From Pomphorhynchus laevis (lineage: Eukaryota > Acanthocephala > Palaeacanthocephala > Echinorhynchida > Pomphorhynchidae), in the NCBI GenBank assembly GCA_012934845.2, contig WNNJ02001076.1, positions 1 to 64,000 on the forward strand: DNA of 64,000 nt, in the 5' to 3' direction. Shown in pieces: positions 9,340-21,360 of this stretch (within the stretch, counting starts at the first letter, position 1; every line of letters begins with the position of its first letter). A model generated the notes under the pieces. It saw nothing but the letters and a program-made list of their open reading frames with translations. It had not been told where the DNA came from and did no database searches. Made by a program: the position numbers and the translations under genes.

Positions 9340-9708
9340 AACGATTGCGCGGAAGCTAAACGAAAAAAGGAAGCCCTATACGCGGATTCGGTCGCCTGGT
9401 TGCGAACAAAAATAAGCCTCTCCCTTGCTAGGGCGGTCTCCATGTGTTTGCGATCTCCCCGATCCGCGCGACATTTACCATTTGAGGACGACATTTACTA
9501 TCTTGTAACATCTGAGGACGACCAAGCTAAAATACGGATAACGCGGAAAACTATGTCGACCACCTCAAGAGACTTGCTTTAGCAATGAGTTATTTAAGTC
9601 ATTGACATATCGATTGCGAAATTAACTGAATTTAATGATTGTTGTTCACTATGAGACGATTGTAACATTGTATTCTGATTTTTGCTTTGACTAATAACTA
9701 TCCTCTCT
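9340..9708 (+). pseudogene. R-A LINE 3' fragment, 5'-truncated, with target-site duplication
   Basis: The plus strand encodes LRTKISLSLARAVSMCLRSPRSARHL, seen in two overlapping pieces (LRTKISLSLARAVSMCL and CLRSPRSARHL). It matches the C-terminus of the R-A LINE at 36758-38863 (KMKRDISFEIARSVSACLRS). The stop is followed by about 130 bases of 3' UTR. The 13-mer CAATAATGCTTAG flanks both ends (9327-9339 and 9709-9721), a target-site duplication made when the LINE landed in the 49-bp array. The fragment is a dead-on-arrival copy typical of LINE insertion. Confidence 0.82.
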
Positions 9709-9790
9709 CAATAATGCTTAGGAAATATTATTACTACACAAGTCTTTATTATTACACAATAATGCTTAGGAAATATTATTACTACACGAA
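9709..9790. repeat. ~49-bp tandem repeat, right part
   Basis: Continues the array at 9246-9339 in the same phase, starting with the duplicated 13-mer. Confidence 0.85.
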
Positions 9791-10029
9791 ACTTTAGCTG
9801 GAAGAGCTGCTTTTGCCTGCTCATCAATAACTGTACGACAGTAAAATGTATATGACAAGAGTAAAATAAAATCGGTCAGATTATTGGACATGTAGTTCGA
9901 ACACTGCATTGATCAGGAAGATCAATCCAATTGCGTACTGAATTTTGGAACTCCTTGATCGTATTTGTGCATATCAACTCTTCAGTTAACATGGTCTAAA
10001 CCTTCAGAGATCGATGCGACAATCTCTGC
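9791..10029. other. Unassigned spacer
   Basis: No coding frame or repeat can be supported between the 49-bp array and the NL-2 copy. Confidence 0.4.
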
Positions 10030-10860
10030 GCACTCAGGTATTTCACGTGATCCTGGGTTCTAATATTATACCCTTTTCTTTTCTCTCTTATTCTCGGTGA
10101 TTTGTCTTCGATTTCTCATACATTTAACTTCCATGTTATGAAATATGCTGATGGCATTCTCATCTATGCTCATGCACCTGCTTATCGTATTCATGATGTT
10201 AGTGTTTCTGCTTCCAACTGTCTTGCCTCAATTATCAATCATCTTTCTTCTCTTGGTATTTCTCTGAATCCTAATAAATCCAAAATAATGTGGATCCTTC
10301 CTCGACGTTTCGGCGTATAATCTCTTTCCTTATCATTAAATTCTAAAATTCTCCCTATCGTAGACAATCTAGTTTCCCTAGGCTTCCATTTCGACAACAG
10401 ACTTTCACTTAAACCTTTCGTTAGAGATTAAGTACGCTCATCTACTCTGATTCTCCCCAACGTCCGTCAAATTTATAGATTGATCGATTTTCCTTGCATG
10501 AATGTCATATCTTCTCTCTTTTTCTCAATACTTGATTACTGTCTTAGCCTATTTTCCAACTCACCTAAATCTACACTTCTTCCCCTGCAATACATCGTCA
10601 ACGCAGCTTTCCGAATTCTACTCCGTCTTCTTCGTTTAGATCATACAACCCACTATCTTGTATGTCTCGATTTGTCTCAATTTATTGTTGTGTTCAAATT
10701 CGTATTCTTATCATTGCTTTCCGTCTCGTAACTATTCATACCCTTTCCTTTTTAAACCTTCCTTTTCTTGATAATTCTCATCCTCTTTACTATTCCTTAC
10801 GTCAAACATAAAAAAGTTTTAGAGATACTGTTCCTTTACTGTTCCTTATCTCTCAAGCAT
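10030..10860 (+). pseudogene. NL-2 LINE copy: RT palm to C-terminus, decayed
   Basis: The frame at 10102-10320 encodes MKYADGILIYAHAPAYRIHD, a variant of the RT YADD box, then LSLNPNKSKIMWILPRRFGV. A second frame (10480-10731) encodes LDYCLSLFSNSPKSTLLPLQ and the NAAFRILLRLLRL helix seen in all NL copies. Several stops and frame breaks are present, and the conserved 3' hairpin is missing. The coding strand is strongly C/T-rich, as in the whole NL group. Confidence 0.8.
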
Positions 10861-10890
10861 AAAAAAGTTTAAGAGATAATAGCATACAAT

Positions 10891-10987
10891 CAATTCAATC
10901 AGTTGCAGATCAATATAATTATTTGCAGATCAATTCAATCAGTTGCAAATCAATTCAACCAGTTGCAGATCAATTCAATCAGTTGCA
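10891..10987. repeat. 20-bp tandem repeat, five copies
   Basis: The unit is CAATTCAATCAGTTGCAGAT with one diverged copy. The last unit runs into a ~47-bp segment that is repeated 1 kb downstream. Confidence 0.9.
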
Positions 10988-11018
10988 TTAGCTAATTTAA
11001 CAGCTTAAACATACAAGG
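10972..11018 (+). repeat. Direct repeat, left copy (partner 11977-12023)
   Basis: Both copies share AATTCAATCAGTTGCA, then TAATTTAA- and TACAAGG-like segments, with about 80 percent identity by eye. Together they bracket the ORF1-like segment at 11030-11976. They may be promoter or 5' UTR repeats of the element, or a footprint of an unequal exchange. Confidence 0.65.
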
Positions 11019-11029
11019 ACATTAATGGA

Positions 11030-11976
11030 ATGACGTAAGAAAACAGGTAAGACGGACACCAACTGTGCTCAACTACAATTACGGTGTTCGACACACGACT
11101 GCAGCGTCTGAACCACAATTGCTAGCGACAACAGTAAGTTTAAAGAAAACTTCCTATATGGATTTTCCCAACAAACTAATCCGCAACCTCTCCCATAAGC
11201 ACATATCAACCTCCAACACGTCCACTCAAATTACCCCGTCGTTTCCGATGTATTTTCTCCACCCACTGATCATGTCACCATATACACTTTCCGTCCCATG
11301 TCATCTTCAATCCCCAACACCCCAAGTCCCGTCCCTTATGTCTCAAATCTGAATAACCTACATCCATCAATCTAAATCACATCCACCAACATCCACGATC
11401 CTTCCATTCATAGCCATTCCTCACATTGTATACTACCTTCTATATTATACATATCATATTTGTCTCCCGCAGTCCAACCTACTCCCTTCATATCATCAAC
11501 TCCTAGTTCTCCTATCGTGATCTCACCAACTCACGTTACTCGTCCTCCTTTACAGAAACGCTTTCCATCTCGCGATCGTTGCGTCATCGTCACTAATATC
11601 ACTCCTTCCACCTCTTTATCTCCACAAGCACGTCTCGACCACGATGTTTCCGCCTTCATATTCATCCTCTCATCTCTTGTTCCTGTGGATAAACTATCCT
11701 TTTTCATCGACATATCTCCTGTCACCTTCATCCGTCTAAACAAATCCTCTCAAACTAATCCTTCCCTGCCCCCTCTCCTAAAAATTGTTTTTAAGCATTG
11801 CTCTCACGCGTCTACTGTCCTCTCTCAACGATTAAAAACCCATGTCATCTTCAACCACTCGAATTTTCCCCGATCGCAACACTTCCGAAATCGTTCAACT
11901 CTCTTCTGCCCGCATTAAAAAACGCCGTCGCGAGAAAAACGGCCAAACATATCTCTCAATCCAAAACATCGACGGA
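11030..11976 (+). pseudogene. LINE ORF1 segment of the NL type, broken
   Basis: The plus strand at 11460-11918 encodes RCVIVTNITPSTSLS, then ARLDHDVS and VTFIRLNKSS. This parallels the LINE-D ORF1 segment (RRVIFANIPESNSSE, LRIDHDVS, SLFRLGRK), a CR1-like ORF1 RNA-binding block. The codons are C/T-rich like those of the NL reverse transcriptases. More than one frame is needed. The minus-strand frame across 11531-11743 is a shadow. Which NL family it belongs to cannot be told here. Confidence 0.6.
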
Positions 11977-12023
11977 AATTCAATCAGTTGCAGTAGCAAA
12001 TTTAATAGGTTGAACAAACAAGG
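11977..12023 (+). repeat. Direct repeat, right copy
   Basis: See the partner at 10972-11018. It is followed by an AT-rich TTTATATTTTA tract up to about 12130. Confidence 0.6.
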
Positions 12024-12149
12024 TCGTAAATGGGAGGACGTTAATTTATTTAAATATTATAAAACTGGTGGAACATAATTTTATATTTATATTTTAATTT
12101 TATATTTATATTTTATAATTTTATATTTTTGGTTTATAGTTTACCAGGC

Positions 12150-14198
12150 GTTTTACACATCTTAAACGCCTCTATCATTCTTCTGTTTGATGATGCTAGG
12201 GCTGGGTGGTATGTTGTCACACATGCAGCCTTTTTCGACGGGTTGTGCCGATAGAAGCTCTGTCCGTGATACTGTTGCGAATTAATCCATGATTTTGTCG
12301 ATCCAACGCCTTTTATATACTCGCTCGAGTAGGTCTGTTGTTAATTGTGATAACAGTGTTTCTAGAATGTTGGGTACTAGAAACCTTGATAATTCGCCGT
12401 TCTTCACTATACACTATTCCTCGTTTCGTCGATTGACTATGGACACTAGTTGAGTGTAAATGCATTGGTGCTGATTGAGTTTTGCAGCAGCACCTCGTTG
12501 AGAATACATATCCCCTAGTGTACTTAACTTTACTATTGTAACATCAAGTAAGTTCATAGGACTTTCTAGGTTGCATGTAAATTTCATTTGTCCGTCGTTT
12601 AAATGCTTCAAGAAGAACTGCATTGCATCTTCACTACCATCCCATATGCAAAATACATCGTCGATATACCGCATCCATGCATGCGACTTCACTATTGAGT
12701 TGCTTATTAGTTCTTCTTCGCGCATGCCCATAAACAGTATCGCATAACATGGTGCTAGGAGTGTACCCATGGCAGTACCTTTAAGTTGAATATAACATTG
12801 CCATTAAACCCAACAAAATTTCTGCGTAGTATTAATTCCGTATTCTTAATTATAAAATCCGCTTCCTCACTATCTAAAGCCTCCGTTGCTCTGTAAATTG
12901 CTTTCATACCGTCTTCATGGGGTATGTTTGGATATAGAGACTCGACATCTAGCGTAAAGATATTTGCATCCGACGGGATTGTATCTTTGATCTGGTTGAA
13001 TTTCCTCAGTAAATCGTCCGTACTTTCTAAATGAGCCGACACATTAGCTATCAACGACTTCAGTTTGCTATGGACATATCAAAAAAGTTTATATGTTGGT
13101 CTACTGATGCAGCTCACAATTGATCTCCCAGGACAGGGAATAACCATCTTGTGAATTTTCGGGAGCATGCAAAAATATCTAGGTTTGTTTAAGCTGATAA
13201 TCATATGAGTGCATTCTTTAGTGGTACACTTTTTTTACATACCTTACTATTAGTTCTTCAACATCTTCGCTTATCTTACTAATATCCTTGTTATCGAATT
13301 TGACATAAGTTTCGCTGTTTAAATGTCGTTGCGCTTCATCAATATAATCATTTTCCGACCAAATAACGACTTTTCCCCTTTATCAGCTTGCTTTATTACG
13401 ATCCCTTTTCTATTACGAAGTCCTTGAAGTGCGTCGTGAAGGTGTTTGGCTGAAATATTGATAGTTTAAATGTATTGGTGCGAATTCGTCAAATAACCGT
13501 TGCCCCATTTTGTTTGTAGCTTGCAATCTCGTTGGTTTTACTTTTTGATCGTTGAAGCAATTTATACAGGTTTGACGTATGTTGTCTAATACTTGCCATC
13601 GACCAAATTCTCTTGACATGCTATTGAATTTTAAACCTAAGGCTAACACCATCGTGTCGTCTTGAGAGGATTCCTCTTTCGTCATATTTACTACGAACTA
13701 CTCTGGGTTCAACACTACATTGGATGTATTCTTGCTAGAATTTCGAAATCGCATAAATCGTCTGTTTGGATGGTGTGATATCTGTATTAGTTCTTCATGT
13801 GCTACGTGTTTACCAGTCAGTTTCGACAATTTACGACACTTCTTTGAGACAAGACGGACAAATAAATGTTCATTTTCTTGTTCATTTGTTTCATTGTACA
13901 ATCGGCCATAGTCACGTATCGCTTTAGTTAAATCAATGCCTGCACGATGCAGGATTTTCGAACATCTGAGCTCCAACTGTTTCACTAGCGGTGTAGGTGC
14001 ATTTACACTTTTAGTAATATACAGTCGCTTTCTCAATTTTAAGCCAATCGGTATAACATTATGGTTAATGCATGCTGAGAGAAATTGCATGTGTGACCGT
14101 GATATTGTGCGTTGTAGACCTTGTGGCACCCGCAGGGTCTGTGAAGAGACTCGTTCATATATTGCTTGATTAAGTTCAAGCTGCGTGCCTGGATCCAT
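12150..14198 (-). pseudogene. Penelope-like element PLE-4 (N-terminus to post-RT linker)
   Basis: Four minus-strand frames lie in order: 14198-13698, 13685-13413 (LALGLKFNSMSREFGRW), 13054-12755 (NIFTLDVESLYPNIPHEDG, first catalytic Asp) and 12770-12414 (MGTLLAPCYAILF, then WMRYIDDVFCIWDGS with the YxDD pair). Downstream reading to ~12190 gives the decayed linker LLERVYKRRWIDKIMD. The Asp pair is preserved, but several frame breaks separate the blocks and no GIY-YIG domain follows. A hammerhead-like motif lies just upstream, as in known PLE terminal repeats. Confidence 0.82.
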
Positions 14199-14263
14199 AA
14201 ATATACGATTATATACTTTTATGGAGTGTAGAAAACAGGCAAATACACGTATAATAATTTATT

Positions 14264-14306
14264 TAAACGTTTCGTTCTTTATAGGGACTTTGTCAGTATA
14301 CCTAGA
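14264..14306 (-). other. Degenerate hammerhead-like motif upstream of PLE-4
   Basis: On the minus strand CTGACAA is followed by a weak stem (GTCC.../...GAAC) and then GAAACGTTT with AAATAAA after it. It is placed 5' of the PLE-4 frames on the same strand, the expected position for the PLE hammerhead. One core base (CTGACAA rather than CTGANGA) and stem II are degraded. Confidence 0.4.
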
Positions 14307-14309
14307 AAA

Positions 14310-15665
14310 CACAAAATCATAGTCACAAATGCACAAAAATAGAAAAAGCGAATTACTATTCGTTACGTGAGGTCTTGCCACTTTAATGGAGGCGCAGCTA
14401 TAAGTCCGTAAGAATCATATGTCATTATTTGTGCAATCCATTTAATTTCCCTCCCTCTGATGATTCAGATTAAACGTAGTTCTGTTTTTTTTGAGCTTTA
14501 AACACTGTTTAAGCGTGCATTAAGGTACCTATCGATGATTTTTGAAGTCACGGTATTGATGAGCTCCGTTAGAGCCATCAGTTACAGTCAAGCATCCGAA
14601 AGTTTAATCCTCTGGTTGTTAATGATGGTCTGCATTGCAAATTATAGGATTTAAGAGCTAACGTCACCAACAAATTTAGCTAGATATCGGAAATGCATTT
14701 TCACAATGTCACAGAGGCAGTAGAAACGGTGTGTGATAGTTTATGTTACTGACGATGGCTGCCAGCTATCACGTCACCGTCTAGGAGTGACGAAAGTTTG
14801 CATGCTTAAGATTATGCTCGATTTAAACACCTACCCAAACATATGAAAAAAATTGCTATTCGCAATCTCGAGCAATACCGATTCAAACAGAACTCTTAAT
14901 ATTATATATATACCGATTCAAACGAAACTGAATACCGAACTGAATACTTAGATTTGAATACTGATTCAAACGAAACTTTTAGGATTATATATACATATAT
15001 ATACATTTATATACATATATTCATTTGCCATATATACATGTATGTGGCATTACATTCTGAGTATGACTACTATATCGTAAATTTATCATTTACACTCAAG
15101 CATGTTGTATCCTGTTTAAAATTTAGTAGATGGATCATTTACAGTTGTAATCGGATATCCAGTTATAATTGAATATTGTCCTAATTTGTGAATACATGAT
15201 AAATGAACTAACAAAATAAAAATAATTTATGTTCATTTCCTAATAATTATGGCGGTTGATCATTAAAATTTAAATAAATAAAATATGCTTGCCTCATTCC
15301 TTGCTAATTTATAAGCGAAGACAGATATAAACACTTTATTAAGGGTAAAAAGTTCATAAGAGCAATTCGGCAAATTACTTTGTTCACAAAATTTAGGCCA
15401 CAATTCGTCTTTTAGCATTTCATGTTAAAACGAAGTACGAGTTGTGTGCTTAACAGTGTTATCGCTGCCAACGCTTGGATAACATTTTAGAAGTGTCGAC
15501 AAATGCATTTAAAAAATGTTGTGTGCACTGTCGAATGAAATAACTGACAAGCATCGAAACGGTATCTTTATAAAATAAAGAATTATCGGAAAAGTTGCAG
15601 GTATTAAAAATTACTGATGTTGATCCATATTTTTACAATATCGATAAAATTAAATATTATACACT
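14310..15665. other. AT-rich spacer with a short tandem motif
   Basis: No gene seen. 14876-14985 holds three spaced copies of an ACCGATTCAAACGAAACT-like unit and TATATA tracts. The rest has no frame longer than chance. Confidence 0.45.
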
Positions 15666-15797
15666 AATTTATTTTTGTATTTCGCAGGCTGCTTGCATCA
15701 TCAAAAGCAAAACGTTTAATTTATCCAAGGAAGATGAATATTGTTATTGTACATTTTTTTTATGATGCAAGCAGCTAGCGAAATATAAAAATAAATT
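15666..15797. repeat. Foldback element (MITE-like), ~40-bp arms
   Basis: The left arm 15666-15705 and right arm 15757-15797 are reverse complements (GCTGCTTGCATCAT in the left arm) with a ~50-bp loop. The total of ~132 bp and A/T-rich ends fit a small non-autonomous DNA transposon. No clear target-site duplication is visible. It lies just upstream of LINE-B. Confidence 0.65.
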
Positions 15798-16019
15798 TGT
15801 GTTGTTGATCGAGCTCCAAAATTCAAAATAAAAAAGGATAAACAAATTGTATATTTTATTTTTTTAGGTTGAGTTGTGTGTATTCCATCGTTGGTTTCTT
15901 CCATTTTTAATGTGCATATATACATCATTTTTTATTTTTCATGTCAAAGAACAACACTTGAACATTACTCTCGCAACAGTCGAAAATTTATTTATAATAA
16001 TTTATAATTTATTGTCTCG

Positions 16020-16925
16020 ATGTTTAAACGCCCTATTCAATATAATAGCAAAGTGATCCCAATCCCGGTCCGTGGTGAATATTGTGCCGATCCGCGACAA
16101 CGTTTTTACGCTTTTTCTAAAATCAAAAAAATGAGTAAATTTAGCATGTCGGAGCGTTCAAAGAACTCAATGAAAACTAATTTTCCTGCCAATGCAATAA
16201 ACGAGGTAAGTGGAGATTTAGCTTCTCTTGAATATATTCCGGAGGGTGAACTACCCCGGTACCAAAATTATCCAACCTCATGATTAGCAGACTTTTGGTG
16301 CCTCTGGAAAGGCAGAACATGTTCAATGTTTTTATAAGAGGCTTTGCCGATCGATTTAAAAAAGGATATTGTTCAATGCGATTAAATATTATGAATCTGA
16401 GATTAAAATCTCATTCTGCACTCCTGATCTGGCAATGTCGTACGTCGACTACTTTAAAAAAGAGCATTCGGAACAAGGTATAATTGCTTCCAAACCAATC
16501 CTGGCAACAATAAAGATAAATAACATGCCCACATACATTTCAAAAGAAGATATATCAGCCCTAGAAACTATTACAAAATCTCTAAGGTGCGCTTTATAAA
16601 AGGGATTAAAGGCTTCCCCATTCCCGTGGAGTTCTGCAGTGCCCCGGTTGATGAAGCTCTAAAACTATCGATTTCGACATGCAATCCTTTTATGGGGTAT
16701 AATTTGAGATTTTCAATAATCGAAACCGACTCACTAACGTACCCTCACTGCAACAATTGTCATCAGTGGGGGCATTGGTCCACTGGATGTTCTTTACCAC
16801 ATAAGTGCGGCGTGTGTGGTACAACTGCTATACATCCTGAGAAGTGCGAAAGTAAGCCATTTTGCGCAAACTGCGGTGGTGAGCACCCCGCATGGTCAAA
16901 AAAGTGTAAAATCTTTAAGGCGTAA
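16020..16925 (+). pseudogene. LINE-B ORF1 (gag-like, three zinc knuckles)
   Basis: The first part starts MFKRPIQYNSKVIPIPVRGE. The last 112 codons (16587-16925) hold CNNCHQWGHWSTGC (CX2CX4HX4C), CGVCGTTAIHPEKC and CANCGGEHPAWSKKC, the three-knuckle array typical of ORF1 proteins in the Jockey, I and R1 groups. These knuckles bind element RNA. The reading frame changes at least twice between 16260 and 16600. The TAA comes just after CKIFKA. Confidence 0.82.
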
Positions 16926-17367
16926 CAAAAGAGACACAGGGGTGTGACAGCAAAACCGACTAGCTTCGTGGAAGCTGTCTCGTCTAACAAGAAAGACGAC
17001 AGGATGCCGAATACGGAAATTCTTAAACTTATTGAAATGCAGCATCAGGCATCAATGATTCAACTTGAAAAATTGGTCCAAAAATTGGTGGGTCAATTAG
17101 CGGAATCTTTCCGTTCTCCTCCTTCTTGGAAGACTAACAATATTAAGAAGTCACCAAAATCTAAGAAACGAAACGGGTCAGCGCTGAGCATAGCCGTTCT
17201 GAAGCTTGCTCGGAAGGATTCGATCTGGGCTATGGCTAACGAGGGAAATGAAGATATCGCCCGTGGGCAAGCGACTCCATTTGTCGTGACGGGAAGCGGT
17301 AAAGGCGACCTTTCCGCCTCTAGTTGCGACTAGGTGGAGGGCGTCCCACTTCGGTAACACTTACGCA
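16926..17367 (+). pseudogene. LINE-B ORF1 to ORF2 linker
   Basis: A 129-codon plus frame (16944-17333) has PTSFVEAVSS and a hydrophilic stretch with LQ-rich helix EMQHQASMIQLEKLVQKLV. It probably is the C-terminal tail of ORF1 in a shifted frame, ending 34 bases before the ORF2 start at 17368. Confidence 0.55.
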
Positions 17368-19307
17368 ATGGGAAGTAATCAAGGGCCTTTTTCACTGAAT
17401 ATCCTTCAGTGGAATTCGGGAGGTGCTTCCGCCCTTAGCCTTCTATCTGGTAGAGATGCAGATGTTATAGTCCTTCAGGAGACGCAGTCTATCCGTCTCC
17501 CCCAGGATATTACTCGATTTATCCCTAAGCACATATACACCCACTTTACTCCTTATATAACCCCCCCCCTCATCTTTATCTCAAGGTCTTTTAACCCTAG
17601 TAAAAAGCTCATTAAGATCATCCCTCCTATTAAACTACTCTTGTCCAGCCCTATCTTGTTTAGCTATATCACTTTGTAAGAACGGTAAGCGTATAAGCAT
17701 AGCCAATGTCTATATTCGGCCAGGAGAAATTCACAAGAACCGTGACCTCCTGGATCAAATATTGGGGAGCGGTTATGACATGTTACTTGGTGACTTCAAC
17801 GACAGAACTGGTCGTTGGATTAATGCAGCACTCCGCAGAGCAAGGATCGACTATCTTATTCATAAACCATTTTCCCCAACCTTTCATTGCTCGACAACAA
17901 ATTATCTCCTCGACATATTACTGCTACATAAGATGTGGTTGTTGAAACCCATTTGCACCGAGCAGTCGCGTCAACAACAGACTACCTCTCATGACCTAAT
18001 TCGCTGGCGGCTAGAGGACGATACGTTGCTTAGAAGGAGGTTTCATTTTGACCCTATTAGAGTGGCCTTCTTTCAAGCAGCTATCCAACTCTTTCCCAGA
18101 ATTGGAATTGAGAGTTTGACAGAATTTAATTTCTACCTCTCATCGCAAGCTACCGTGATCCTTTCGAATACCAATAAAGGTCGAATATACAATCCTACTC
18201 CAACAGAGCTCAAGGTCCTAGCTAGAATGTTACACCTTCCCAATATCTCTGTTTCCGCCAGACAGATCCTCTCGAATGAATATTGGAGCTCTAGATATAG
18301 GCTTCAGCTAAGCAGGGATAGGGCAAGCATTGTTCACCTAAACTCTTCTCATGCTTCCTTCTGGAAGATATTCAAGAAGGAGAAGTTTGTCTGCTAGAAG
18401 TATAGAGCCTTGGTTTGGATTGGTAGCATAGGCCTTGACAAAGTTTTAGAAGAGTCACTTTCCTTACATAATTATGGAGCCACTCAATCTCCCCAACCAA
18501 TCCCGCCTTGGTGTGACTTCAGGAGTAGGGACTTATCTGTTACAGATATCCTTAACTCCTGGGGACCACTCCCGGGCACCTCAAATCCCACGCGCCACTC
18601 ACCACTCGTGTCTGTCAGCTTTTGACATACAGTCAGAGAAAGGAGGTCGCCATCACAATGCTATTAACCTCCCCGTCTGACATAGCGGACATCAACATCA
18701 GCCGTAGAGTTTTTTTACCTAAAAAGAGGTTAATCACTTGTCCTAAAGATCTGCGGCCCATCTCGATTCAAAATGCCCTCATATCCATCTACGAGAAAGC
18801 GCTTGCGCGTAGAATCCGCGTTCATTTATGTAGGCGTAATTTGATCCCACCGAGTTTTCATGGGTTTGTCAAAGGGCGCTCGGTCCATTCAGCAATTGGT
18901 GAAGTGCATCAGTTTTGTCAGGATAATAGTAATCAGCTTGCTGTGGCTGTTTTTTTTGATTTTTCAGCTGCATTTGACCGGATCTCCATTCCCTTCGTTA
19001 TCTCCTCTCTCAGGTCCCTCGGGTTGCCTGCGAGAATTGTTAACAGGGTGGAGATATTGCTGTACACCAAGCGGTTCTACTATGAAGACGACCCTGATGC
19101 GCGTCAGTTCTACCCTATTACGGGTGTACCTAAAAATCCCCACTTCCTCCTATCTTATATCTTGCTGCATCCATTGTTCTATTCAAGAATTTTAAACGTG
19201 ATCAACATCTAGTGGTATATGCTGATGATACCACAGCCTTGTTCTCTGGACGCAGGTGCAAAGATGTAATCTCTGACATCAGCCGTTTTTTTAAGATTAA
19301 AAGATCA
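17368..19307 (+). pseudogene. LINE-B ORF2, APE endonuclease and first half of RT
   Basis: 17368-17679 starts MGSNQGPFSLNILQWNSGG and has DVIVLQETQS, the N-terminus of an APE-type endonuclease. 17775-17800 encodes LLGDFN, another endonuclease box. The RT follows (18622-19212) with PKDLRPISI, RSVHSAIGE and AVFFDFSAAFDR (first catalytic Asp), then VVYADDTTALFSG near 19213-19250. Several frame shifts occur. The ORF is cut at 19307 by an NL-1 copy and resumes at 20336. Confidence 0.82.
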
Positions 19308-20335
19308 GTTAAAAAAAGGATTTATTTTAACGTGGCAAATGCGTGCCAGCGCACGCTTACATGACCACAACAAAACAAAACTGTGAATCAGGTGTCGAGG
19401 AGGTGTGAACGGAGGAGGTGTTTGAATGTGATAAAGGAGGGAGCGCGGCGGACGTCGAGAGGGAGTTGATTCCAGGAAAGTGAGGCGGCAACGAGGAAGG
19501 ATCGAGACCATAGTTGTTGGAGTAATTGGGAACGTGGAGTAAGAGGGTATGACGGGAACGCAGCGATAACGAGGTGGGGCGAGTGTCGTCTAAGAAAGGA
19601 AGGTTGATGAACGATCGGGAGCCGACAGCGATGAGACGAAAAGTTACGAGAAGAAGGCGGAGTTTGATGCAAATGTGGATGGTGGGCCAGGAGATTTGGG
19701 CAAGATATGTGGATATGTGATCGAAGCGACGGAGACGAAAAAGCACTCTAACGGCGGTGTTGATTATGCGTTGTAGTGGTAGGATGATGGATTTTGGAGA
19801 ATTGGCGAAAAGGCTAAGGCAGTAATCGATTTTAGGGAAAAGAAGCGATGAAAGAAGATATATACAAGAAAGGAAGTCGATAAGTGAGCGGATACGGCGG
19901 ATGTTACGGAGAATTAAGTTAGACGAGCGAACCTTGTCACGGACGAAGGGTTTAAGGGAAAGGTGATCATCGAAATGGAAGCCTAAGAAAGTGAGATTGT
20001 TGACTATGGGGATGATCGATGAGGCAAAAGATACAGTGGGAGGAGATATGTTTGGTTTAAGGGGGAGGATCCACATTATTTTAAACTTGTCGGGGTTTAG
20101 AACGAGATGAAGATTGGAAGACGTTTGTAGATAGAAGAAAGACAGTTGGAGGCAGAAATGACGATATCGTGTATGCGATGTACGGGTGCATGAGCATAGA
20201 TAAGAATGTCATCGGCGTATTGCATGACCTTAAAGGAGTAAGGTTTGATAAACGGAGATAGATCGCCAAGCAGAAGAGAGAAATGCAGGGGACCTAGGAC
20301 TGAACCTTGTGGAACCCCGCAAAAAATAGGGAGTT
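19308..20335 (-). pseudogene. NL-1a LINE, 5'-truncated, nested in LINE-B
   Basis: The minus strand runs from motif B remnants (CGVPQGSVLGP region near 20310) through LMHPYIAYTI and then a 239-codon frame (20076-19357) with MWILPLKPNISPPTVSF, FLGFHFDDHLSLKPF and LLFPKIDYCLSLFANSPKS. It ends in the conserved 3' hairpin (19332-19368) and a short A-rich tail. AGTT borders both sides, a possible 4-bp target duplication. The sequence is close to the NL-1b and NL-1f copies. Confidence 0.88.
19332..19368 (-). other. NL-1-type 3' hairpin (representative)
   Basis: On the minus strand an outer GTGG/CCAC helix encloses an inner GCGTGC/GCACGC helix with loop GCTG. Thirteen copies of this structure occur in the window, always at the 3' end of NL elements. 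It probably is the recognition site of the element's reverse transcriptase. Confidence 0.8.
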
Positions 20336-20972
20336 GCGCCCATCCAATCTTATTTTAAACTCCTCTAAATCACAGGTGGTTGTCTTTAATGGCGTTCCTG
20401 CCACCAAAAAGAAACTTAAGAGACTAGCACTCTCTGCACTCTCCTCCATTTTGCAGCATCAACCACTCCCCATCTTCACGAGTCGAGTAAAATATCTGGG
20501 GTTCACCGTTACGGTGAATTGGTCGGCGAAAGCTGACCTGGATAGACTTAAACGTATCCTGAAGAAAGCTAGGTGGGCTCTGAAACGGGCCCAGCATCTG
20601 TCATTGAATGGGATAACCCAAGTGCGCCTCTGGGTTATTTGGGCTATCTCGGGATTAGTCTTCTTCTCACGAGGACGTCCCCGAGAACAAAGACTAAGGT
20701 TTCTCATGCTTCTCGTCTCGAGATTACCAACCATAGTCCGCCTTGACTGGACCCTTAGGTGTGTGAGAGACCCCGAATGTTTCAGTCAGATGGCGGCGCG
20801 CTGGTGTGGCCGAGGGGCTCAGATCCCTCTGGACCTGAGGCCGTGAATATAAGTTGAAGATTTCAAAATACACGTCGTGAATAGCTTCTATTTAAAGTTT
20901 TCTTTTGCATGTATTTGTTTCTTAAGTTTTTATCAGTTATATAGTTATTAATAAAACCCTTACTTACTTACT
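20336..20972 (+). pseudogene. LINE-B ORF2, distal RT, and 3' end
   Basis: Resumes with LRPSNLILNSSKSQVVVFNG, the RT segment that follows the YADD box, and runs to a stop after IPLDLRP at 20846. The 3' UTR ends in AATAAAACCCTTACTTACTT with a CTTA-type tail (to ~20972). With the nested NL-1a removed, the host element is about 3.9 kb from ORF1 to its tail. Confidence 0.8.
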
Positions 20973-21360
20973 GACAACATTTTGATCTAATTTTATATCA
21001 TGTTATTGTAATATAGGCAATTTACAATGTTTTAAAAATATAAAAGAAAAGGCACAGAGAAAATCATTATACCTTAGGATCTATTGTGATGTAAAAATAC
21101 TCTTCAAATTATATTAACACAAATGATATTAATACACTAAAATGATATTAACACACCAATAATCAACCAAAATAACAAAAGTCGGACATTTAGCACATCA
21201 AATATATAATTAAATAACTTTCATGAGCTATTAGACAACACAGGAACTCTTATAATCAATGACACAAGGAAAATAATATCAAAATATCTTGTTGAAAGAT
21301 TTTCTGTCTTTTGCAGGGATATCTCACTGCTTGATATTCTAAAAAACTTTTAATTATTAT
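20973..21360. other. AT-rich spacer
   Basis: Several near-repeats of AATGATATTAACAC occur at 21115-21160. No gene seen. Confidence 0.4.

Noticed and set aside
11531-11743. 70-codon minus-strand frame
   Set aside because: Antisense of the C/T-rich ORF1 segment; no recognisable motif.
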